Below are positions 10,555 to 20,850 of a DNA stretch of 64,000 nucleotides, one piece after another. The position numbers and the translations under genes are program-made. A model generated the notes under the pieces. That model had not been told where the DNA came from. It was given only the letters and a program-made list of their open reading frames with translations, and did not search any database. The stretch is from positions 43,911,342-43,975,341 of the forward strand of contig OX104124.1 of assembly GCA_944474755.1 (NCBI GenBank). Direction: 5' to 3'. Position 1 is the first letter of the stretch, and each line of letters opens with the position of its first letter. The DNA is from Limnoperna fortunei. Lineage: Eukaryota; Mollusca; Bivalvia; Mytilida; Modiolidae.

Positions 10555-11146
10555 TTATGACATTTTGCAGACTTTTAATGTGTACAGTTTTACATTCCGA
10601 CAGTCGCCAAAGAAGCAGCAGTGGTTATTCTGTTTCTACAATAACGATAATAATTCTTCGTTTTATTAAACGTCTAGGTGATTGTGGAGAATGTAAACAA
10701 TTTTAAATACTAAGTCGGATTATTCAAGGAATCAATTCCGATAATTCAGAAACGGGTAAGCTCATATTTCAACTTATTTTTTAATAATCAAAGCTATTAA
10801 CACGAAAAACATGTCACATCAGGAGTTATACAAATAGCTGTAAATAGTTTTGCTCACTGATCATTTCACGAAGGATAACCAAACAAGGAAATTTGGTAAC
10901 AACACACTGTGCGTCACCTGATAATCGGAATATTCGTTTCATACGATTTTTGACACTACTTGCTATCTTATGTAAAAGAATGAAAATCAACCCAGTAATC
11001 AATCAATTAAATCAATCAATCAATCAATCAACCTACCTACCTACTACCTACCTACCTACTACCTATACCTACCTACCTACCTACCTACCTACCTACCTAC
11101 CTACCTACCTACCTACCTACCTACCTACCTACCTACCTACCTACCT

Positions 11147-11184
<38 letters not shown>

Positions 11185-11654
11185 TAGGATAAAATTAGGA
11201 GTTATCACTTTGATGGATGCCCTATATTTATTTTATAGTCATTCCAATCTTTGATATACTTTAAGTCTCAAATAAATATCGCAGCATATTCAAATACAAA
11301 TAAAACGCTAACAGACTGACAGTGATGGATTTTCTGAACGCCCTTACTTGACATAGTTATTCTCAAAGTACGAAAGAAAAAATATTGATTCTTAGTATTC
11401 AAAATAAAACTAGGACAAAAAATTAAATACTTGTTTTCTTCATCAAACACCAGTGTAACCAACTTTAAAAACCAGTAGAAACCGATTAGTTTAAGCCTGT
11501 TTGCTGGGAAATTAAAATGTAAATAAATTGAAGGCTTTAAATTGAAATATGTGTCTTTATTTAAATCTTCTAAGTAACCAGCATCAGCTTCACGTGAGAA
11601 CATTATGGACGGAAGACGTCATAGTCATGCTCTTCTTTGCAGCATTAAAAGAAA
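10555..11654. promoter_or_regulatory. Intergenic region between divergent TUBE1 and ASB-like gene
   Basis: 1.1 kb that must hold the TUBE1 promoter (reading left) and probably the 5' part of the ASB-like gene (reading right). No clear TATA box could be fixed for either. It contains a compound microsatellite at 11008-11184. A TCTTCTTTGCAG splice-acceptor-like sequence ends at 11642, just before the ASB start codon, suggesting an upstream non-coding exon. Confidence 0.4.
11008..11184. repeat. Compound microsatellite (ATCA)n-(CTAC)n-(ATCA)n
   Basis: Tetranucleotide runs of ATCA flank a long CTAC block (about 11030-11146). The (ATCA)n parts look like SINE or LINE 3' tails as seen elsewhere in the window. 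Frames crossing it (poly YLPT) are artefacts. Confidence 0.9.
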
Positions 11655-11790
11655 ATGGAGGAGAGATTGAATAACAGTCAGTTAGTACCACTAGCTCCAC
11701 CTATTCCAGAATGTCGTCAGATAAAAAACGGAAATGATGATTATTTAACAGTTTTGCAAACAAAAATTGATAATAGTTCCCTTTCAAAAC
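11655..11790 (+). CDS. ASB-like gene A, coding exon 1
   Basis: The ATG at 11655 opens a frame of 45 codons plus one base (MEERLNNSQLVPLAPPIPEC...) ending at a perfect donor, AAAAC|GTAAGT. An in-frame TAA lies 9 bases upstream of the ATG, fixing this as the first Met in the exon. The single leftover base joins exon 2 (13473) as C|AG, giving Q-R-M-R-Q-K in frame. The intron is phase 1 and 1,682 bp long. The segment has no recognisable domain; the paralogue at 17285 has a similarly Pro-rich, equally short first exon with the same intron phase. Exon 1 was inferred from splice signals and frame, so its boundaries depend on that reading. Confidence 0.8.
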
Positions 11791-12111
11791 GTAAGTATCG
11801 ATTCTTTTAATAAATTGAATAATACGTCACATGATGGAAATATTAAATACTTTTGGTAAGGAATAAACATTGTTTTTTTACGGTAGAGAAGGAAAAGATA
11901 TCAAGAAATCACCGGGGTCTAGGTTTTACGAGTAAGCCCTCCAATCACCAGGGATAACAATCTGATAACAACAACAACAACAACAACTTTTTATTGCCAT
12001 ATAAATCCACCATTCGTTCACTACTTTTTGTTATTGTCCATTGAGCGACAATAAAAAGGAGGGAACAATTGATGGATTTAATTTAAAAAGATTATCTAAA
12101 CTATTAAAAGG

Positions 12112-13035
12112 GTTCTCCGTTAGCTCAGTTGATTTTTTTCGCCTTATATCTGATACCTACGGATAGCGAGAGGTATCTTCATACTAAAGACTTCTGACTT
12201 CATAGTTCAGACTTCAGTGTTAAAACTTCTCGTTTCATACTTCTGACTTCATACTTCTAAGTTCAAAGCTCTGACTTTAGAAATCAGATTTATCAGTTAT
12301 TTATTTAAGCATATATTTTCGCGCCAATCATAAATTAGAAAAACCACAGACTATCAGTAATGGTAGAATACAGAATTTTAATTCAATGTTTAGTCTAGCT
12401 TGGAATGGTTAGGTTACATGTTTTTTGTTTTGGGGATATTATCCAAGGTAAAAAACAATCCAAGTATATGAAAGGCCATCAGATAAGAGCCTATAAGAAA
12501 AAAATGTTGTAATATTTTATGTAATTTAAAATCTGCCATTTGTCTCCATTTTATATCTTAGAATTGAAAAACAAATCCGCATATAATGTTATGAAAATCC
12601 TAATTATTTGCATAAAATTGTTTGTCGCCGTATAAAACAAACAACTCCATGTGGATTGATATGAATAAAAATGTTCTCCGTTCAGAAATAATTTGACGCG
12701 AAAATCTGATTGGCGCGAAAATATATGCTTATATAATTAACAGAATTCTGACGTCCGAAGTGAGAACACTGAATTCTAAATTCTGAGCTTTGAACTTAGA
12801 AGTATGAAGTCAGAAGTATGAAACGAGAAGTTTTAACATTGAAGTATAAAGTCAGAAGTCTTAACTATGCAGTCAGAAGTCTGAAGTATGAAGATACCCC
12901 GCGCTTTCAGTAGATACCTGCTAAAACGCACAGGCTTCCTGTTACAGAAAAAAATGCGCCTGATAACACTTAAGTTGCGGGTTTAAGCCTAGTTGCGGAC
13001 AGGGTGTGCTATAATTGACAATTGTTGCACGTTTC
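12112..13035 (+). mobile_element. Second-type tRNA-derived SINE, split by an insertion
   Basis: TCTCCGTTAGCTCAGTTG at about 12115-12132 is an A-box-like tRNA start. The matching remainder (GCGCCTGATAACACTTAAG, then a B-box-like GCGGGTTTAAGCC and GACAGGGTGTGCT) resumes at about 12955. The interruption is the fold-back element at 12159-12912. This head differs from the TGGCCGAGTGG head of the main SINE family. Confidence 0.55.
12159..12912. mobile_element. Fold-back element with long inverted repeats
   Basis: Left arm about 12159-12320 and right arm about 12710-12912 are reverse complements: GGTATCTTCATAC against GTATGAAGATACC, CTTCTCGTTTCATACTTCTG against its complement, and TATATTTTCGCGCCAATCA against TGATTGGCGCGAAAATATA. 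Both sides carry GATACCT (12152-12158 and 12913-12919), a possible 7-bp target duplication. Each arm consists of many short repeats of the CAGAAGTATGAAGT type. No coding capacity. Confidence 0.75.
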
Positions 13036-13472
13036 ATCAATGTCGGGAGTATTTACCCTTTATTCCGACTTCCCACAATAAAAAAAAACTAATAGCCATG
13101 ATATGAGAAATTACTAAAAGTGACGGTTAACCACATTCAAACCAACAAACAAAAAATCTATAATAACTATGTTGTATCGATACACGTTTACAGAAAAAAA
13201 TTACATAAAACCAGAGACAGTAAGAGATTCCTTGGATCACGTTGCTGCCAACGTGCTGATATTGCGAAAATTTTTAATACGAATTAAACTAATCGTTAAA
13301 TTCAGTGTCATGTTTAAGAGTTAGCTTTTTTTTTTCAAAGAACTAAAGTAAGAATTTAGGTTGTGTTATTAGAAATCAAAACTAATGACGTGTGAAAAAT
13401 GATGTAATAGTATATTTGAAGTTGCTAGAGTAAACCAAACAACTGATTATGTTTTACATTCCTTCTTTGCAG

Positions 13473-14599
13473 AGCGAATGCGACAAAAAGCTTTGCAGTT
13501 CGCCCTAGTCGCTGCCATAGAAAAACACGATGATGACTTGGTACAAGAACTTATCGCAGAGGGCGTCAATGTTGACGCTGAAATAATTTTCACTAAAACT
13601 CCTCTAACGCATTCCATAGAACTTCAACACGAAAAAATTGCTTTAATTTTACTGAAAAATGGTTGTAACCCAAACCTGAATGTTGACGAATTTCCATACC
13701 TAAGCCCAATACATTTGGCTGCAAGAGAAAATCTTTCCAATGTTATAGAAAAACTCATAGAGCTGAAAGCGGACGTAAATATACGAAATCAAGACGGTAT
13801 GACGCCATTACATATTGCAAGTTATTTTAATAAAGCAGAAGCCTTAAATACTCTTTTAAAATTTGGCGCGAAAATTGATCCTGCTGACAGTTGTAGCCGG
13901 ACACCTCTCCATCGTTCTGTAGAAACAGGGTCTATAGATATAGTGAAAATACTTATTGAAAATCACGCTAATGTGAATGCTAAAGATATAAAATGCTGGA
14001 CGGCCCTACACCTCGCCATTGCCCTAGACTTTCAAAATATTATAAAATTACTGTTAGAAAATAAATGCCGGCTTGATACAGAAGATGTGAATGGTCGAGA
14101 ACCATTAGCTATTGCCTGTGATTATTTGAACGAAAGCAACGTAGAAATTGTCCGAACAACACAGTTCAATTTTTATCTTAGGAGAGCAGATTTTCTGCAG
14201 GGCAGATATGTTACTATTTTACAACGTGCCAGAGAGCACAAGGAAATGCTACCTACGGTTATGACTTTGATTAACGCAGGAGCGGATATTGACGGACCTA
14301 CGCTACGCCCAATAACAGTAGCTATGACGGCGGGTAATGTAGACACTGTGTGTATGCTGATAAGCGCCGGGGCAAGGATCCCTCAACATTGGGAACAGCT
14401 GATGACTGATGGTCAGCGAGGACATAGGATGATGCAGATGTCGGAGTGGCTAGCTTCTCAATACAATCTACAATATACATTACAAAAACAAAGTAGAAGA
14501 AAAATCCGGAAATTATTAGCAGAAATGTATAATAATGTGGAAAAAGCTATAGACATGCTCCCATTACCTACTGCAATGAAAATTATTTTAAAGTTTTAG
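13473..14599 (+). CDS. ASB-like gene A, coding exon 2: ankyrin repeats + SOCS box
   Basis: With exon 1 this gives about 420 residues. Six or more ankyrin repeats are visible (SPIHLAARENLSNVIEKLIE, TPLHIASYFNKAEALNTLLK, TPLHRSVETGSIDIVKILIE, TALHLAIALDFQNIIKLLLE), then a spacer and one more repeat (RPITVAMTAGNVDTVCMLIS). The last ~42 residues look like a SOCS box: BC-box-like TLQKQSRRKIRKLL, then the Cul5-box signature LPLP. This architecture is that of ASB proteins, which present substrates bound by the ankyrin repeats to Elongin BC/Cullin-5 ubiquitin ligases. The normally conserved BC-box Cys (LxxxC) is Ser here, whereas the paralogue keeps Cys, so Elongin binding may be weakened. The stop is TAG at 14597. 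The substrate and exact ASB orthologue are unknown. Confidence 0.88.
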
Positions 14600-17250
14600 A
14601 ACAATATAATTAAAATTAAATCTTTCACTTGCTCCCCCCTTTTTGCTATGGTCGCTACGTGTACGTACAGTTAATTTTACATTGAAATTATTGTACAGCC
14701 ATTATCTGTTTAAACATTGTAATATGTGATCACGCGATCAGGAATGTTCGAATGATAGACAACAATTATTTAATTAAAAGTTGAGACCGTCTAGTTCGTG
14801 GTGTTTAGCTAGGTTCGAAATTTGTCAATCAGAAAAAAGTTTTTTTTTGTCTTTAATGGAAAACACGTTTGGCGCATGTCTAGAAATAAAATAAAAATAT
14901 AGATTGAAAAGACTTAAAAGCGATACGATACTACATGTATAACAATTTAAGTTTTTGGTGTGAAAAAAATGAGTACATCAAATAAGTATTATCAAGTATA
15001 TAAATGTACAAAAGTAGTACTTATACAACAAAAGGAGGACATTACATGGTTAACGACCTTCATGTCTGCCATTATGCTGAATAACACATCAAAGCTATGA
15101 AATTGTCCGTGTAAATTTCAAAATTGTCAAAACCCTAAGGTTCATGTATAGGTTGACACAGTCATAATTTGGTTTCCAGTTTGGCATATTTTGGTTTTAT
15201 TGTTTAATGCTCTTCATATTAATGTAGTGTTTGGCATTTTTATTTATAGTTTGTAAGAACAAGATTAAGATATGCTAAAGGGTAAATGTTACTATCTGTG
15301 AACAACACATGACATAATCTGTGTGGCATTCTCAACTGTGAAACAGGTTGCGAGTTCAACTGTTCAAGCGGGCAGTGTGCGCTTGACTCAAGCCTTATTA
15401 CAACTATTGAGCCATGTGGTATTTTTCTTGCCAAAATGACAGGGTTTTTACCGGGTATTTCGGTCTTCACCTGATAAAAACATGATTGATTGATGTTTAA
15501 CTTCCAGCAAGCAATATTTCAGCTATATCCAGGACGTTCGAATAAACCTGATTGATTGATGTTTAACTTCCAGCAAGCAATATTTCAGCTATATCCAGGA
15601 CGTTCAAATAAACATGAATAAATTGATGTAATGTTATATTTTAAGTTTTGATAACAGGTATTTAGACAATACAATGAGGGTATTTGCAATAAGCGGCAAG
15701 CCATTCTTCATATTGAGAAGTAACAACCTGAACCCCACGTTTTTGCATTATGTATAGTCATCATCGATTAAATTACGCTATTTTGTGTCAAATGTGTTCT
15801 ATTAAAATTTTAATAACTTATAAAAGAATTAAATCGGGGGAAGTAATTTAAAAAAAAAACCTGCTAATTACCGCAGCGGGATAGCTATTAATGAAAAGAA
15901 ACTTGGGATTATTTCTCGGCATGTTTTTAAGTTAATTTTTCACAGTTTGTTGTGGCCTGCACAAATCTAGCTTAATCTAGCTTCTGATGCCACACTCTTC
16001 TCCACAAATACTCTCTGTACTAAATTGGAAAAAACTGTAACGCCTCGAAAGGGATATGGTTGATTCCTAAATATTGTATAGCACATTGAAACATTGTTGT
16101 GACTAAGGTAACTAATACACTTTATAAAATAATAATCTTAAGTTAATTGTCATTAAATCAATAAAACTTTCAAATGATTTATAACAGCAAACAGATAATA
16201 TTCAAATGAAACAAAAACTTGACAAATAACAAGCCTATAAGACTCCCATCATCGATTTTATGAAAGATTTGTCGAAAATTTGTGGGCTCAGTATTTTTAT
16301 TTAAACATTCAAGGCCGGGATTTTCGGCTAAAACATTTAAATCTGTTAAGAAAGAACATCTTTAACTTTTTTGTATTGAAAATAAAATGACAAAATTGCT
16401 ATATATATATAATATACTTGCACTAGTCGAAACCTCTTACTAAAAACCATGTGAAATATTGGAACTACTGATACAAAATGTACCAGTATTATTAATTGCT
16501 TATATAAAAATGACTAATTATATGGCAGGTTTGAGTAAAATTTTTGGCCAAATTATTTTGTGTATGCATTATTAGCCCCTTAAATTTTTAGTTGTGTATT
16601 CTGATAAGGCTTTAATAAAATCTGTGCATTCGTAGAAAATATTTGTGAAATGAAAGACACAGATTTGACACGGTACGAATCGGTATACTCAACATAGCAT
16701 CTCCCTACTTGAAACAATAATTTTAGTTGTATTACGGATCTTTAAGTATCCGGAACTTCTCTTCTGGCATATTGGGTATGTAAATTTAGTGGTCATATAC
16801 AAGAACACAATACATTAGCAATATAGATAACTTTCAATAATAAATACTTCATTGCATACCTTGAAATTTCGTTTAAGAAATGAAATATACGTGTGTGCAA
16901 AAGAAGTAGTTCGATCAGTCATAACAAACACTGTATAACATGTGTTAATCGATGTAATATTTTTGTTGGAGTTCCCGTCAACGTTGGGGAAGAAAAGGGG
17001 GGAAGGGGGTCCTGAGAGGGTGATGATAGATGTACGACAAGTTTTTAAAAAAACAATTTCAGGCACTTCTGGCTTTCTGAACTAGTTTTGATTTGTTGTC
17101 CGCATTCTGCGATATTAAAGTTGAATCAATTACATTTGTCGATTATTGGTAACATAACAATATTTTAAAACAGTTTTACTTTATAGAAAGTATCTATGAA
17201 TAATTAAATTACTGTTTTAAATTTCATTTATTCAAGCATATTGTATGACG
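14600..17250. other. Gene-free spacer between the two ASB-like genes
   Basis: AT-rich, no credible exon. It contains a tandem pair of retroposon tails (15484-15613) and a G-rich repeat block (16975-17175) whose diverged second copy lies at 17455-17680, on the other side of ASB-B exon 1. Confidence 0.5.
15484..15613 (-). repeat. Two tandem 65-bp copies of a retroposon 3' tail
   Basis: 15484-15548 and 15549-15613 are nearly identical. Read on the minus strand they contain GATATAGCTGAAATATTGCT followed by a TTAAACATCAATCAATCA end, the same 3' tail as the family-2 retroposons at 46300 and 24000. Confidence 0.8.
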
Positions 17251-17680
17251 TTTGCAGAATATTTATTTTAAGCTTCGTAGGTCCATGGGTGACGAAACAT
17301 CTATGATTCCACCAGCACCCATTGCTCCTGATATTCCCTTCCGTAACGACAGAGAAGACATTATGGCTTTACTAGAGGCGAGAGTAGATCCTTTACAAGA
17401 AGGTACGTCAATGAATTGGACCATCCCCTATACCACTCACAGGAAAGACTGATTAACGGTCATGGCCGTCGGCAAAAGGGGAGGGTCTGGGAGCCAGGGA
17501 GGGGGCCTCCCAATGCTAGAAAATGTTTGAAAAAAGTTTAAAAGTTTGGGTACTGGCGCTTCTGAATTTTGTTTGATGTGTTAGATATTTCAAAAATGAC
17601 AGGCTGTCACGTGCATCCTATGATATTGAAGTTGAAACAATTCTCGGTAACATAACAATACTTGTTTTGTAAAATGGGGA
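16975..17680. repeat. Diverged repeat pair flanking ASB-B exon 1
   Basis: 16975-17175 and 17455-17680 share a G-rich block, a GATATTRAAGTTGAAWCAATT block and GGTAACATAACAATA. They bracket exon 1 of ASB-like gene B. The repeat class is unknown. Confidence 0.5.
17285..17402 (+). CDS. ASB-like gene B, coding exon 1
   Basis: The ATG at 17285 encodes 39 codons plus one base (MGDETSMIPPAPIAPDIPFR...MALLEARVDPLQE) ending at donor AAG|GTACGT. The leftover G joins exon 2 (18118) as G|AG, giving E-K-M-R-Q-K in frame. The intron is phase 1, exactly as in gene A, and 715 bp long. TTTGCAG at 17251-17257, just upstream of the ATG, could be an acceptor for a non-coding first exon; gene A has the same arrangement. 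Supported by splice signals and parallel gene structure rather than by a known domain. Confidence 0.8.
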
Positions 17681-18117
17681 GCGAAGATGGCGTATGCACC
17701 CTACGCACCTCTGTTCCGACGGCCATAAATGTATATTACAAGTTTGTCAATACTAGACTTTCGCTGCTTGTAACGCATATTGAGTTAAAAAATGTTTTTG
17801 TAGTTAAGTACTACTGGCATGGGTCGGTTGGAACCAGGCTTGCACGAGAATCATGGCTTACAGTTTCTCAGCTGAATCCAGACGATTGGCTTATGACTTA
17901 ATATGTTCACTATTATTAAAATTGTCACATTCTACGGTTTTTTAAGTTCTTATTTTACGTCAAAGCATCAAATAACATAACTGCAAATTTTTTAGTACTT
18001 CGCAGATTTGTTTGTATTGTTTATATTGGATAAATCTGAATGAAAATTCATTCTGCACCATTATTTACTTAGGTACTTAGTTGAATTTATTCTTTAAATT
18101 ACAATTTAACTTTTCAG

Positions 18118-19244
18118 AGAAAATGAGACAAAAGGCTATGCAGTTTTCTTTAGTTGGTGCAATAGAAAAAAGAAATGTGAAACTTATTCAACAACTACTA
18201 GACGATGGGGTCAATATTGATGCTCAAATCATGTTTACGAAAACTCCCTTGACACACTCGATTGAACTGAAACACGATGAAGTAGCGATGCATCTACTAC
18301 AAAATGGTTGCGATCCGACTCTTTCTGTTGACCATTTCCCTTATTCACAACCGATCCATTTAGCTTCCCGAGAGAATCTGAGCAATATTGTTGTAAAACT
18401 TTTAGAAATGAATGTTGACCCAAACGCACGAGATCAGGACCGAATGACGCCATTGCATATCGCAAGTTACTATGGTCGGATAGAGGTCGTCAACACTTTA
18501 TTGAAGCATGGAGCAAATGTTAATTTATGCGATAGCTGTAATAGGACTCCACTCCATCGTGCCGTGGAAAGTGGTTCAGTTAATATTGTAATGACATTGA
18601 TTAATTCTGGCTCCGATATAAACCTTGTAGACATCCAACGCTGGACACCACTTCATCTCGCCATCGCGTTAGATTATCAAGATATTGTTGACTTATTATT
18701 GGACAATAAATGCAGATTAAATATATTTGATATAAATGGTAAATCACCACTGTCAGTTGCGTGCGATTTCTTAAGCAGAAGCAACTGTGACGTTGTTCGC
18801 GCAACACAATTTAACTACGATGCTAGAAAAAGAGACTTTATCCAAGGAAGATACTTGAGTCTATTGCAACGCCCCAGAGTGGACAGGGAGAGACTTCAGA
18901 CGATAGTATCGTTGATAAATCTTGGAGCAAACATCGACGGACCGCAGAGTCTGCTGCCAATAACGGTAGCCGCCAAAGCTGACCACGCTGATACGGTTTA
19001 CATGCTGTTAAACGCTGGATCGTGGATTCCGCATCATTGGGAACCGATGTGTTCCGAGATTCAGCAAGGACTTAGAATGGTGCAATTGTCGGAATGGATA
19101 CACTCGCAGTATTTAGTGCAATTTTCTCTGTCGTGGCAATGTAAACGAAAAATAAGAAAAATTCTGGCAGTAACTTACGGAAACTTAGACAATGGTATTG
19201 ATGAACTACCCCTTCCTTCGACACTAAAAGCTTTTTTGAAGTGA
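18118..19244 (+). CDS. ASB-like gene B, coding exon 2: ankyrin repeats + SOCS box
   Basis: Paralogue of gene A in tandem, with the same 373-residue length from the shared Met in MRQKA, and by eye roughly 60% identical. The complete predicted protein is about 414 residues. Ankyrin repeats include QPIHLASRENLSNIVVKLLE, TPLHIASYYGRIEVVNTLLK, TPLHRAVESGSVNIVMTLIN and TPLHLAIALDYQDIVDLLLD, and after a spacer LPITVAAKADHADTVYMLLN. The C-terminal SOCS box has an intact BC box (SLSWQCKRKIRKIL, with the LxxxC Cys) and a Cul5-box core (IDELPLPSTLKAFL). Inferred role: substrate receptor of a Cullin-5 ubiquitin ligase. The acceptor is TTAACTTTTCAG ending at 18117. Stop TGA at 19242. Confidence 0.92.
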
Positions 19245-19435
19245 AATAGTCGTTTAACTATCTATGGATTGGATGTATATTCGTATTTTAAGGTTTGGAA
19301 TTTAAGCCTTGTTTTATGCTTCGTCTTAATGGTATCATAAAGGAGAAAGTTTAAACACCATCCTTGGATTATTTATATAAATGGCTTGCTATTTCTCTCG
19401 TACATTGTTTTCCTTTTCACGTCGCTTAAGGACGT

Positions 19436-19436
19436 A

Positions 19437-19494
<58 letters not shown>

Positions 19495-19500
19495 CCAATC
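19436..19500. repeat. (ATCA)n microsatellite
   Basis: About 14 units of ATCA preceded by ACGTA, consistent with the poly-repeat tail of a decayed retroposon. Frames of the NQSI type across it are artefacts. Confidence 0.9.
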
Positions 19501-20111
19501 TATCTTTTCTTTTTGATTGGTATGATGAATGCAAACCCGCGCTTCTGTCCAAAACAAAAACCATGAATTAAATCTAAAAAATAGCTGAAAATGGCGTTAA
19601 AACTCAAAACCATACAAATAAATAAAGACAAACAGACATTTGTTATTTATTCAGTTTCCCCCTTGCCTTTATATGGATTTTCCTATCAGCAGACAGTTAT
19701 TTATTTTTAGTTATGATGTATAATCCTGATAGACATTCTAATTGAATTTGAAATGAATATGATTTAAAAATTCAAAAACAATTTAGACAACGCAGCAATA
19801 ATAACAGATAACAATTAATATCTGGTCCTGGTATGATATAACTTCTGAGATCTCCTATCCATAAATTTTCTAGCATGATCAATATTGTATTTTAGGACAG
19901 GTCAAAGAAATCTTGCTATCAAGATGTGTTATAAATTTCTTTAATAAGATCAATGTCGGAATTCCTGAAATCACGTTTTTACCTGTTTTACAACACAATG
20001 CTTAAATAACGTCACCTGGACTACACGTTGTCTTGGCATTCGTTGTCGGACTTCTAGGAGTTGTTTTATATAGTTTTTGTATTGGATTACATATTTTTAC
20101 TAAACAGCAAT

Positions 20112-20348
20112 AAACTTGTTTGTTTGTTTGTTCGAATATTGTTTGAGGCCATTTTCATTTTTTTTGGAGAGGAAGTGGAATAACATGAGAAATCCCCCGA
20201 CCCTCGTTAGAAAACTGGCAATAGTTGTCAATAAAGATTTGAGTGGAGTACACCCTGCTTGCAGTGGGAATCGAACCTGCAATCTCAGTGTTGACAGATC
20301 ACGTGATCAATAGTAGACGAACTACCTTAACCTCTTGGCAACCGAGGC
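20112..20348 (-). mobile_element. tRNA-derived SINE, full length
   Basis: Minus-orientation copy with an (AAAC)n-type tail (TTGTTTGTTTGTTTG on the plus strand), central block, B-box region (GGTTCGATTCCCACTGC on the minus strand) and A-box region (TTGCCAAGAGGTTAAGG). The 3' domain is partly lost. Confidence 0.8.
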
Positions 20349-20769
20349 CCCTCAACAGCAACTGAAAAGAAACGATTTTCATAGTATATACGAAATAGAA
20401 TCCGTCGTTTATTTGATGAAGGCAATCATTCTAATAGCTTTAATTTATGTTATTATAACTGATTTTTAACGAATTGGTTTAGTATTCATTGGTGTATCCA
20501 GGGGGGAGAGGCGCACCCCTAAACTTTGACCAAAATTGTAAAGCGATATGCCGAATTTAAATAAATAAATTGTTAATTGTACCATATGATAGAAAAACGT
20601 CGTAAAGTATTTATTTTCAAAATTGTTAAAAATATATAAACTGCTGGGCCTTAGGGTGGGAGGCGCAACCCTAACCCGCCACAGTGGCTTTGCACTGGAC
20701 CTACAACTCTCGCGCTCCGTTACAGTAATTACCAGTTGATACTATAACATTTCCTGCTGTAGACACACA

Positions 20770-20850
20770 TACCAAGCGCTATGATGAGTCTTGGTTAGAC
20801 GAAACGTCTGGCGTAGTAAATTTTATAACCTTGGTATCTTTAATGGCATT
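20770..20850 (+). ncRNA. Degenerate hammerhead-ribozyme-like motif (Penelope-type relic)
   Basis: ATGATGAG at 20781-20788, a stem-II hairpin GTCT...AGAC, then GAAAC at 20801-20805 followed at once by GTC and TGGCGTA. This resembles the type I hammerhead CUGAUGA-stem II-GAAA-...-GUC. The conserved C before UGAUGA is A, and the stem III segment is missing, so it is very likely inactive. The second copy at 55780-55850 supports a dispersed family. Hammerheads of this type are known from Penelope-like retroelements of metazoans. Confidence 0.55.

Larger units (their letters stand above)
11791..13472 (+). other. Intron of ASB-like gene A with inserted elements
   Basis: The phase-1 intron contains a (CAA)n run near 11969-11987, a tRNA-like SINE head interrupted by a fold-back element (12112-13030), and otherwise unremarkable AT-rich sequence. 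The 3' end has a good pyrimidine tract, ATTCCTTCTTTGCAG. Confidence 0.7.

Noticed and set aside
10893..11192. 99-codon plus-strand frame rich in YLPT repeats
   Set aside because: It is the translation of the (CTAC)n/(ATCA)n microsatellite; no codon structure independent of the repeat.
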